Origin: Lyngbya sp. HA4199-MV5
Lineage (GTDB): Bacteria; Cyanobacteriota; Cyanobacteriia; Leptolyngbyales; Leptolyngbyaceae
Assembly (NCBI GenBank): GCA_019359375.1
Contig: JAHHHL010000054.1
Coordinates: 1 to 42,611 of the forward strand
Direction of reading: 5' to 3'
DNA length: 42,611 nucleotides
Made by a program: the position numbers and the translations under genes. Below, piece by piece: positions 16,840-25,057 of the stretch; the first letter of the stretch is position 1; each line of letters opens with the position of its first letter. Below the pieces are notes generated by a model. It saw only the letters and a program-made list of their open reading frames with translations. It made no database searches and was not told the origin of the DNA.

Positions 16840-19800
16840 GTTCTGCTGTATTGGAACATTCTCGACTCATCACTAATTCACCGTTTGCCAGTTTGTAAAC
16901 ACCCTGCGGCTCGACGATCGGATCGCCAAGCTTCCAGGGACGATCAGATGAGTTTTGAGTGATGAGTTTTGAGTGATGAGTTAAACCTGGATGCCCTGTG
17001 TCCTTCTGCTCCTTCTCCCCGGTTCCTCCTTCCCTCGTTTCTGGCATTGATCGCACCTCCCCAGTTGGAAACGGCGAAACTGGAGCATCACCGGGGCGCT
17101 GAGGCAAACCACCGGAACCAGTGATGGTGAAGCTACCGTTTTGCTGTCCCCTGCGAACGATGCAGCTATTGGCAAGCAGTTGAGTGGTGTCGGTAAAAGT
17201 TTGAGAAAACTCAGTCAGGCTATTTTGCAGAAAGCTAATATCTGGCAGGGTGATGATGCCTGAAACCGTGCCACTGGCGTTGATATCAACACGATTATTG
17301 CCATCAAACGGTGGAGGGCTACCAGGACGATAATTTTGTCCGAAGAAGGCGGGGGTGTTGAAAGTAATGTTGCCACCCCTGCCATCGTTAGCAAAGGACA
17401 AAATGTCGCTGTCGTTGAGGGCAACAATTGTTTTTGCAGTTAAAGTAATGTTGCCACCATCCCCTCCTTCACTATTGGTTGTAATGTCACTATTACCCCG
17501 CAGAAAAATATGTTTGGCACTGATTGTGATATTACCGCTGGAAAACTGGTCAGACCGAGTTGTAATTGAACCATCCTTTGCTTGGAAAGTGTTACGTACA
17601 TCAACGGAAATGTTACCTGCATTACCCTGCCCCAGCGTACTAGAAGTCAATACAGCACCATTTGTGACTGTAAGCGATCCAGTGGTGAGGCTGATATTCC
17701 CTCCCTCGCCTACAGCATTGGTTTCTACTTGACTGATTGCTCTGCTAGCTTCTCCATCATTCGACATACCGTCAAAGGTGGTAGCATCCCGCACAGCAAG
17801 AGTGATGTCACCCGCATCGCCCTGTCCAAAGGTGCCAGAACCCAACACGCCACCATTTTTAACTGTAAGTGACCCAGTTGTGAGGCTAATATTACCGCCG
17901 TTCCCTTTTGCGTTGACACCCACTTCACTTGCTGCTTGGCTATAAAGCCCATTGCTGCCCTGCCCATCAAAGATAGTGGCATCTCGCACTGCCAAGGTAA
18001 TGTTCCCAGCAGATCCCTGCCCTACTGTACTGGAAAGCAGCACAGCACCATTTGTGACCGTTAGTGACCCAGTGGTGAGATTGAGATTGCCGCCTCTACC
18101 TACAGCATTGGCTTCTACTATGCTAGTTGCTTGGCTAGAGATTCCATTACTCCCCACGCCATCAAAGGTTGTGACACCCCGCACTGTCAAGACAATATTG
18201 CCTGCATCGCCTTGACCAAAAGTACCGGAACTCAAGGCACCACCATTCGTGACAGTGAGTGATCCAGTTGTGAGGCTAAGATTGCCGCCGTTGCCCACAC
18301 CACTGGCTGCCACTTGGCTACCTACTTGGCTAGAAGTTCCATTACTCCCCACGCCATCAAAGGTTGTGGCATCCCGCACGGTAATCGATACATTGCCTGC
18401 GTCGCCTTGACCAAAAGTACCGGAACTCAAGGCACTACCATTCGTGACAGTGAGTGATCCAGTTGTGAGACTGATATTGCCGCCGTTACCTACACCACTG
18501 GCTATTACTTGACTACCTACTTGGCTAGAAGTTCCATTACTCCCCACGCCATCAAGGGTTGTGGCATCCCGCACGGTAATCGATACATTGCCTGCGTCGC
18601 CTTGACCAAAAGTACCGGAACTCAAGGCACTACCATTCGTGACAGTGAGTGATCCAGTTGTGAGACTGATATTGCCGCCGTTACCTACACCACTGGCTAT
18701 TACTTGACTACCTACTTGGCTAGAAGTTCCATTACTCCCCACGCCATCAAGGGTTGTGGCATCTCGTACCTCTATGGTGATATTGCCTGCATCGCCTTGA
18801 CCAGAAGTACTGGCAGTTAATACTGCCCCATTGGTAACGCTGAGAGAACCTGCACTTAACTCAACATTTCCACCCTGACCCATTGCGCCTTGGTTAACCG
18901 TACTAGATACGCCACTGCCAAAGCGATTATCCGGCGTAACACCATCAAAGGTAGCAGTACCATTGATGGTAAGCCTGACATTGCCTGCATCGCCTTGACC
19001 AGAAGTGCTGGCAGTAAATGTTGCCCCATCAGAAACGCTGAGAGAGCCTGCACTCAATTCAACGTTTCCACCTTTACCTATTGCACCTTGGTTAACTGTA
19101 CTAGACGCACCACTGACAAAGCGATTATCCGGCGTAACACCATCAAAGGTAGCAGTACCATTGATGGTAAGCCTGACATTGCCTGCATCGCCTTGACCAA
19201 AAGTGCTGGAATTTAATGCTGCCCCGTTAGTGACGCTGAGAGAACCTGCACTCAACTCAACATTTCCACCTTTACCTATTGCACCTTGCTCGACCGTGCT
19301 AAAGGCACCACTACTGAAGCGAAGATCAGCAGTGACCCCATTAAATATAGCAGCATCTCTAACGGTCAAAATGATATTGCCTGCATCCCCTTTGCTTGAA
19401 GTACTAGCATTTAGCCGTGCACCATTTGCAACCGCCAGAGAGCCTGTAGTAATTTCTATATTGCTGCCATTGCCCGTCGCGATCGCGCCCACACTGCTTT
19501 CTACTTGAGACGGATTTCCATTAGTTCCAACACCATCCAAGCGAACCACGTTACCAGCTTTAACAGTAATGCTGCCAGCATTACCCTGACCTAGTGTGCC
19601 ACTTAACAGGCTTGCGCCACTAATAAGAGATACGATGTTACCCGCCTCAATAAAAATGTTGCCCGCATTTCCCTGTCCAGAAGTTGAAGTTTGCAATCCA
19701 GCCGCGTCAGTCAGGAAAAGAGAATTTGCCACTTCGACTCGTATATTACCAGCATTGCCCTTAGCGAACAGGTTATTAGTTCCAACTTGAGCACTGTCTT

Positions 19801-21124
19801 GAAGTGAAATCGTTCGTGCTTTAAGAAGTATACCGCCTCCATTCCCTTCGCCCGAAAAACCTGATAGAGATCCAACTGCACTAACGATTCCACTTACAAC
19901 TCCATTTTGGTTCTTGCCAGAAAGAGAAATTGTATCCTTAGCCTGAATCGTCACATTTCCCGCATTCCCTTTTCCTGAACTAAAAGAGCCGATAAGACTA
20001 CCATTCACCAAATCAACCGTTTGTCCATAAATTTGGACATTTCCGCTACTGCCAATTCCACCCAAAACGCCGTTTGAAATTTGGCTAGAGTCAGAAAGTC
20101 TTATAGCTCCTGTTGCATCAACAGTAATATCTCCTGATCGGTTACCAGGCAAGCTTGAACCCTGAGTAATTCCGCTTGTAATGATGCTTCCATTAGTAAG
20201 ACTGATGTTTTGACCATAGACTGCGATATCTCCACCACCACTACCAGTAACATCTACTCGTGCTTGGCTGTTAAGCGCAACATTGGCTCTCGATACCTCT
20301 GTAGAAAAGCTGAGTTTTGGCTGATTCCCGTCAGAATCCAATCTCACAGTCCCCGCTCCTGCAACAGCGCCAATATCTACTCGTCCACTAAGTGCATAGA
20401 CGCGTCCTCCTTCAATGGTGACATCACCACCGAGCAATGCCAGCGTTTTAGTATCAAGGACTTGTAAGCCGTTCGTTGTTGTACCCAGTAATGTTTGAGC
20501 TGCAGTAGACCGATTAATAATACTGCCCCGCAACGCCGTCGCATTAAATAGAAACGCGGAGGGATTAATCGTCAGCAAATTGCTTGATAGTGGTTGCGAT
20601 GCACTGAATAAGCCTGCATCGCCTAACTGCACTGCATTGGCTGTTGTTGCAAAAAACGATCCACCCACATCCAAACTGGCATTTTCACCAAATACAATGC
20701 CATTAGAATTGATCAAAAACAGATTGACTCCGGGTACTCGTAACGATCCATCGCTCAGTCGAAACGTTCCTAAGGTACCAAGAACTTCTGATCGACTCCC
20801 ACCCGTTACCCGTGTGAGAATATTCCGCACCACATCGTTTTGGATCGCAAAATACGCGCCACGTCCTGCACTGACGTTGAACTGATTAAAACTGTGAAAG
20901 AGATTTTGTCCTCGCTGTGCTCCACCCCCGATCGCTTCAACTGGAAACCCATTGTAGTTTGGTACCACCAGCGACGATTCCGCCCCCAACGTTGCATCTG
21001 GAACGATGTTGCTTGGAGCCGTTTGAGCCAGCGTGATGGACGGCAACGAAAGCGTCCCACTTATCCCCAATCCAACCACAACACCAAGCCAGCACCGAGC
21101 CACGCGAGAAGACTGCTTTTTCAT
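16820..21124 (-). CDS. TpsA exoprotein 3 (filamentous haemagglutinin-type adhesin)
   Basis: A 1434-residue two-partner-secretion passenger. Signal peptide about 1-33 (MKKQSSRVARCWLGVVVGLG, ending TLAQ). The TPS domain carries INSNGIVFGENASLDVGGSF, a variant of the usual NPNGI motif. The passenger is the most repetitive of the five, with long runs of 65-66-residue units (DGVGSNG, GNGGNISLTTGSLTVTNG, GQGDAGN). The shared C-terminal module has Cys1321 and Cys1423, separated by the longest linker (102 residues). Unlike the others it continues 11 residues beyond SREC, encoded within the terminator of the convergent protease gene. No clear ribosome site precedes ATG 21124. Role as adhesin or matrix protein is inferred from the family. 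Confidence 0.9.
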   Translation of the reverse strand: MKKQSSRVARCWLGVVVGLGISGTLSLPSITLAQTAPSNIVPDATLGAESSLVVPNYNGFPVEAIGGGAQRGQNLFHSFNQFNVSAGRGAYFAIQNDVVRNILTRVTGGSRSEVLGTLGTFRLSDGSLRVPGVNLFLINSNGIVFGENASLDVGGSFFATTANAVQLGDAGLFSASQPLSSNLLTINPSAFLFNATALRGSIINRSTAAQTLLGTTTNGLQVLDTKTLALLGGDVTIEGGRVYALSGRVDIGAVAGAGTVRLDSDGNQPKLSFSTEVSRANVALNSQARVDVTGSGGGDIAVYGQNISLTNGSIITSGITQGSSLPGNRSGDITVDATGAIRLSDSSQISNGVLGGIGSSGNVQIYGQTVDLVNGSLIGSFSSGKGNAGNVTIQAKDTISLSGKNQNGVVSGIVSAVGSLSGFSGEGNGGGILLKARTISLQDSAQVGTNNLFAKGNAGNIRVEVANSLFLTDAAGLQTSTSGQGNAGNIFIEAGNIVSLISGASLLSGTLGQGNAGSITVKAGNVVRLDGVGTNGNPSQVESSVGAIATGNGSNIEITTGSLAVANGARLNASTSSKGDAGNIILTVRDAAIFNGVTADLRFSSGAFSTVEQGAIGKGGNVELSAGSLSVTNGAALNSSTFGQGDAGNVRLTINGTATFDGVTPDNRFVSGASSTVNQGAIGKGGNVELSAGSLSVSDGATFTASTSGQGDAGNVRLTINGTATFDGVTPDNRFGSGVSSTVNQGAMGQGGNVELSAGSLSVTNGAVLTASTSGQGDAGNITIEVRDATTLDGVGSNGTSSQVGSQVIASGVGNGGNISLTTGSLTVTNGSALSSGTFGQGDAGNVSITVRDATTLDGVGSNGTSSQVGSQVIASGVGNGGNISLTTGSLTVTNGSALSSGTFGQGDAGNVSITVRDATTFDGVGSNGTSSQVGSQVAASGVGNGGNLSLTTGSLTVTNGGALSSGTFGQGDAGNIVLTVRGVTTFDGVGSNGISSQATSIVEANAVGRGGNLNLTTGSLTVTNGAVLLSSTVGQGSAGNITLAVRDATIFDGQGSNGLYSQAASEVGVNAKGNGGNISLTTGSLTVKNGGVLGSGTFGQGDAGDITLAVRDATTFDGMSNDGEASRAISQVETNAVGEGGNISLTTGSLTVTNGAVLTSSTLGQGNAGNISVDVRNTFQAKDGSITTRSDQFSSGNITISAKHIFLRGNSDITTNSEGGDGGNITLTAKTIVALNDSDILSFANDGRGGNITFNTPAFFGQNYRPGSPPPFDGNNRVDINASGTVSGIITLPDISFLQNSLTEFSQTFTDTTQLLANSCIVRRGQQNGSFTITGSGGLPQRPGDAPVSPFPTGEVRSMPETREGGTGEKEQKDTGHPGLTHHSKLITQNSSDRPWKLGDPIVEPQGVYKLANGELVMSRECSNTAEQNPTSR
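18226..18770 (-). repeat. 195-bp tandem repeats in tpsA3, two copies nearly identical
   Basis: The motif CGGAACTCAAGGCAC recurs at 18226, 18421 and 18616, a period of 195 bases (65 codons). The second and third units look identical over their comparable length (from about 18364 to about 18762), while the first differs at scattered bases. They encode beta-helix coils. Confidence 0.85.
18840..19290 (-). repeat. 198-bp tandem repeats in tpsA3
   Basis: A second repeat array in the same gene. CCGGCGTAACACCATCAAAG occurs at 18931 and 19129, a period of 198 bases (66 codons), with a third more diverged unit after it. Each unit encodes GGNVELSAGSLSV and TINGTATFDGVTPDN elements. Confidence 0.75.
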
Positions 21125-21728
21125 AGTGATAGAAGGGTGGGGGTGATCGAGCAGACTTTACTTTACACGCTCAAATTGCCCATACCTTACCACGAGCGCG
21201 ATCGAGAGCCAAGCACTATGACTGGAAACCCCTTTCAGCTGTTGGTTCTGCGCCTACTAGTGAGCGTCAAGCGCCTGTAACTTGCAGGTTTCTGCAAGAG
21301 CATTGTCAGAGCGCAGTAGAGAGGTTGGCAGGGACGGTGTACGTGCCCAGAGAATATTACTCGTATCGTGTGAACAAGCAAACAAATGCAGAGGGCTGAC
21401 GCGCATCGCCCGGTGCCATTCACGTCAGCAGCGGTAGTGCTTCCACCTCTCGCTCTGTTCAGATTTTCCTCAGCTTGATGTCTGACGCTCAACGTTCGTT
21501 GCCATAAGTGATCGAATGTCGTGCCATGTTGCAGCCTTACCTGTTGCAACGTGGGAGCTTTGTTTGTCCAATGGCACGGCTCAATGACAACGCCTTCTGC
21601 CTTAACCAGCGATCGCAATGCCCACAAGCAGCTCATGACTAAGGGCATACAGTTGCCCAGCCTTATCGTGCCAAACGTCAACCAACTAATTTTGACAGCG
21701 TTACTTATCAATTAATCAGGAGTAAACC
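21125..21728. other. divergent intergenic region between tpsA3 and the haloperoxidase-like gene
   Basis: About 600 bases without a supported gene. A 7-bp perfect hairpin (CTTGCAG / CTGCAAG, 21281-21298) is the only structure I noted, with no T run after it. The region should hold promoters for both divergent genes. AGGAG at 21718-21722 is the ribosome site of the downstream gene. Confidence 0.4.
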
Positions 21729-23999
21729 ATGCCTGCAGACTTCACTTTTGGTTCAGTGGACAGGAATCGCAGCGCCTCCGGTGTGATCAGCGCCAGCAAT
21801 CCACAAGATAGCTACGCCTTAAGCCTCAGCTCAACCCAAGCCTTGGGTATTAGCCTTACAGGACTCAGTGCCGATGCCGATATCCGTCTCTTTCGGGGTG
21901 CCTCAGTTAACGGTAACATTGAGCGTACTGAGATGATTGCGGAGTCGCTTAACGCCTCTTTTGCCAACGACTTTATTAACCAAGCCTTGGCTCCTGGTAA
22001 TTACATTGTGGATGTGATCCAGGGCGCGCCCAATGCCAATACCGCCTATACGCTTGGGCTTTCGACTGATAATCCTACCAATACGTTTAATGTCGGCACT
22101 CTCAACAGTGCTCAGAGTTTTACAGGTACCGTTAATGCTGGCAATACGAGCGATCGCTATCGTTTTAGCCTCAATTCTACCAGTAGCCTCAACCTGACAC
22201 TCGGCGGAATGAGTAGCGATGCCGATTTATATCTGGGTCGAGACAGCAACAATAATGGGTTGATTGATACCGGTGAACAAATTGGAAGCTCCAATCGAGC
22301 GTTCAATTTGGATGATGCAATGCGCCAAATTTCCCTGAGTGCAGGCAACTATATTGCTGAGGTGCGGCAATTTAGCGGTGATACTCACTATCGGCTAGGT
22401 ATTGATGCAACACCAATAAACACGCTCAGTTCTACGGTTGATTTAAGCGGCAGCATCCGCAATGTGATCACACCTAATATTCGTCTTGCCAGTGATGCAG
22501 GGCAAGCCCAAGTGTTGGTTGCCAATAGTGGTACAGGCATTGTCAACGGGAATGTGCGCGTAAATTTCTATGCCTCCACCAACCAAACCTATGACAGCAA
22601 TGATGAATTGCTCGCCAGCCAAACGGCTAACTTAAATCTAGGGTCTGGACAATCACAACTGTATAACTTTAACTTTGGCGCACCCACTGGCGTTGCGCCT
22701 GGCTCTTACTATCTATTAGCACGGATCGATTCCAGTAATGCGGTTGCAGAATTTAACGAAAGCAATAATTTAGCAGTGCAGCATATCTCAGCACCGGGCA
22801 CTGATGTGGTTCTAGACTGGAATGCCACGTTGCTCAATGCTATTCAGGCTGTAGACACAGCACCACCCATTGCTGCCCGCCATCAGGCCATGGTTCATAC
22901 TGCCATTTTTGATGCTGTGAATGCGATCGAGCAACGTTATAGCAGCTACTCCCCCAACCTCAGCGCCTCGCTGAATTTGAATGCCACTAGCGGAGCATCC
23001 ACTACTGCCGCTGCCGCTCAAGCTGCTTATCGCGTTCTTACTCAACTCTATCCGACCCAACGGTCTGAATTCGATGCGCAATTAGCACGTTCTCTTGCCG
23101 AAGTACCCGATGGCGATGCAGAAAATCGAGGCGTTGTCGTTGGTGATCGCGTCGCTGATGTGATTCTAATCAACCGTACAGCCGATGGCAGTAGCGGTGC
23201 TCAGGATCGCTATACACCTACCGGCCGGCCAGGTAGCTATCAATTTACGCGGCCTGACAGCTTTGCTCTGTTGCCAGGTTGGGGAAATGTCGTACCGTTT
23301 ACCATTCCTAATGCTGATCGCTTTGTTCCTGCTGGCCCCCCCGCTTTTGGGAGTGCAGGCTATGCCTCGGATCTCAATACCGTGCAGCGTCTTGGCGGCT
23401 TGACCAGTACCGCTCGCACAGCCGATCAGTCAGAGGTAGCCGTGTTCTGGGCGTACGATCGCAATGATACCTTTCGTCCACCAGCGCAATGGAACGTCAT
23501 TGCTGAAACAGTGGCACTCCGACAAGGGACATCGATTTTAGACAATGCAAGGCTGTTTGCCCACCTCAACCTGGCTGAAGCCGACGCTGGTATCGTTGCT
23601 TGGGACGCTAAGTACACTTATAACCAACAGCGCCCGATCTCTGCCATTCATGGTGCTGATGTGGATGGCAATGCCCAAACCATCGGTGATCCCAATTGGC
23701 AGTCTTTCCTGCCGACACCGCCTTTCCCTGACTATATTTCTGGTCACTCCACCTTTGGTGCTGCCGCTGCTGGAGTCTTAACGGGCTATTTCGGCAATAG
23801 CTATCAATTCGGCGTTTCCTCCCAAGAAATTGCAGGTACCTATCGGTCTTTCACTAGCTTCCAACAAGCGGCTGCCGAAAACGGTATTAGCCGCATCTAT
23901 GGCGGCATCCATGTACCAGCAGCGAATACAGACGGTCTTCAGGTCGGTCAGCAAGTGGCTGATTATGTCTTGAACAATAGCTTACGTGCCCTTGCTTAG
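21729..23999 (+). CDS. vanadium-haloperoxidase-like (PAP2 superfamily) protein with PPC and CARDB domains
   Basis: 756 residues. Two PPC-type domains (about 5-100 and 112-220, with DSYALSLSS and DRYRFSLNS), a CARDB/Ig-like domain (about 245-355, with SYYLLARIDSSN), then a C-terminal vanadium-dependent haloperoxidase domain (about 360-756). The vanadate/phosphate pocket motifs are present: K628-x6-R635-P636, S671-G672-H673 (YISGHS, with Ile where PSGH is usual) and S721-R722-x5-H728. Such enzymes oxidise halides with peroxide or act as acid phosphatases; sequence alone does not decide. There is no Sec signal peptide, yet the PPC and CARDB domains suggest an extracellular protein, so another export route may be used. 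Ribosome site AGGAG lies six bases before the ATG. It is flanked by divergent tpsA3. Confidence 0.88.
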   Translation: MPADFTFGSVDRNRSASGVISASNPQDSYALSLSSTQALGISLTGLSADADIRLFRGASVNGNIERTEMIAESLNASFANDFINQALAPGNYIVDVIQGAPNANTAYTLGLSTDNPTNTFNVGTLNSAQSFTGTVNAGNTSDRYRFSLNSTSSLNLTLGGMSSDADLYLGRDSNNNGLIDTGEQIGSSNRAFNLDDAMRQISLSAGNYIAEVRQFSGDTHYRLGIDATPINTLSSTVDLSGSIRNVITPNIRLASDAGQAQVLVANSGTGIVNGNVRVNFYASTNQTYDSNDELLASQTANLNLGSGQSQLYNFNFGAPTGVAPGSYYLLARIDSSNAVAEFNESNNLAVQHISAPGTDVVLDWNATLLNAIQAVDTAPPIAARHQAMVHTAIFDAVNAIEQRYSSYSPNLSASLNLNATSGASTTAAAAQAAYRVLTQLYPTQRSEFDAQLARSLAEVPDGDAENRGVVVGDRVADVILINRTADGSSGAQDRYTPTGRPGSYQFTRPDSFALLPGWGNVVPFTIPNADRFVPAGPPAFGSAGYASDLNTVQRLGGLTSTARTADQSEVAVFWAYDRNDTFRPPAQWNVIAETVALRQGTSILDNARLFAHLNLAEADAGIVAWDAKYTYNQQRPISAIHGADVDGNAQTIGDPNWQSFLPTPPFPDYISGHSTFGAAAAGVLTGYFGNSYQFGVSSQEIAGTYRSFTSFQQAAAENGISRIYGGIHVPAANTDGLQVGQQVADYVLNNSLRALA

Positions 24000-24010
24000 A
24001 CTACCCTCAC

Positions 24011-24047
24011 CCCCCAGACGCCTGCAACAGTGACTGGGGGCAGTCTT
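24011..24047 (+). terminator. terminator after the haloperoxidase-like gene
   Basis: CCCCCAG (24011-24017) pairs with CTGGGGG (24034-24040) around a 16-base loop, and a short T-rich stretch (TCTTTC) follows. The stem starts 12 bases after the stop codon. Confidence 0.5.
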
Positions 24048-24090
24048 TCAATGCTCGACTATGGCTTGAATTAACCCTTTAGTAGGTCTT

Positions 24091-24452
24091 ATGCGTCCCC
24101 AAGTATGGATTTTTTTGCTGCCGTATGCGTTGAGTTATGGATTTACTGTGGCGATCGCGATCATCTTTCAACCGACATCGCTAGCTAATCTTCTAGGACT
24201 ACTGTCATTACTGGGGCAATGGGATTGCCCGATCTCTGGCCGTACTGCCTCCCTAAGTGTTCAGCGAAGACTCACAACCGCTCCCATCAATCAAGGCTGG
24301 CTGCTTGGCTGCTGATTATCTTTGCCCTTAAGAGTTCTAAATCGGTGCCGCCAGTCAATTTTGCAAGGCAACTGATGATGGGCGTAACATCCGGTCTTCG
24401 TTTAATGAAAGGCTACCATTTGCAAATCGATACGATCACGCGGCAACTTTAG
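24091..24452 (+). pseudogene. frameshifted remnant: membrane segment joined to a PrcB-like domain relic
   Basis: ATG 24091 starts a hydrophobic sequence (MRPQVWIFLLPYALSYGF, then SLANLLGLLSLL), which resembles the start of a ferric-reductase-like membrane protein, although I hold this loosely. The frame is lost after about 24210. From about 24342 another frame reads PPVNFARQLMMGVTSGLR and KGYHLQID, clearly similar to residues in the intact PrcB-domain protein at 24594-25046 (about 17 of 31 positions identical). At the DNA level GGCTACCATTTGCAAATCGA occurs in both. So a duplicated PrcB-domain gene has decayed and now abuts a fragment of another gene. Confidence 0.5.
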
Positions 24453-24593
24453 TTGCATAACGCATGCATCGCTTGAATCCTTGTTAAACCGCTTTCTCAT
24501 TCTCAAAGGCACTCCAACCCAAAAAGGCTTTTGGAAGAAGATTCATCGCACCAGCAACTTGAAGTTTACAGCCGTTTTCCCAGGAGATCAGTC

Positions 24594-25046
24594 ATGCTTA
24601 ACCAAGCTTTAACTATGAACAAGATGATTCCATTTACCCTACTAAAGTTGGGTCGCACACCGTTGGAAACACGCTATGTACGAGAAGCAACGGTTTTTGT
24701 GTTTCGTGATGAGCCAACCTGGATCGCTTTTTGGCGCAATAGTTCGCTGCCTCGCCTGAGTTTACGCGCGTCTATGCTGCCACGAGTCGATTTTACGACG
24801 CAGATGGTGATGGGTATCACCGCTGGTTTTCGTCCAACCGGAGGCTACCATTTGCAAATCGATGCGATCGAGGTTGCCAAAGATGTCGAGATGGAACGCT
24901 GGGTAATTCACTACACAGAGCAGATGCCCGATCGCTGCGTGTTAACGCAACAACCCACCACGCCTAGCCTTTTCATTCTGACGGCACAATCCAACGCAGC
25001 GATCGCGCTGCAAGGCAAGACGCTCACTTACACCTACGCTGAATGA
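24594..25046 (+). CDS. PrcB C-terminal-domain protein
   Basis: 150 residues from ATG 24594, chosen because AGGAGA precedes it (24582-24587); the open frame reaches back to 24531. The core matches the PrcB C-terminal domain: a Trp-containing helix (PTWIAFWRNS), then PRVDFTTQMVMGITAGFRPT and GGYHLQIDAIE, then an edge strand with TPSLFILT. The domain is named from PrcB of the Treponema denticola protease complex, where it is needed for maturation of the dentilisin protease. There is no signal peptide. Its stop is 11 bases from the convergent tpsA4 stop. In a locus with two proteases, a role around protease maturation or inhibition is possible but inferred. A decayed copy lies just upstream. Confidence 0.7.
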   Translation: MLNQALTMNKMIPFTLLKLGRTPLETRYVREATVFVFRDEPTWIAFWRNSSLPRLSLRASMLPRVDFTTQMVMGITAGFRPTGGYHLQIDAIEVAKDVEMERWVIHYTEQMPDRCVLTQQPTTPSLFILTAQSNAAIALQGKTLTYTYAE

Positions 25047-25057
25047 ATCTAATGACG

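Noticed and set aside
18226-19290. Regular repeat arrays that could suggest CRISPR
   Set aside because: The 195-198-bp units are wholly coding, in frame and without spacers.
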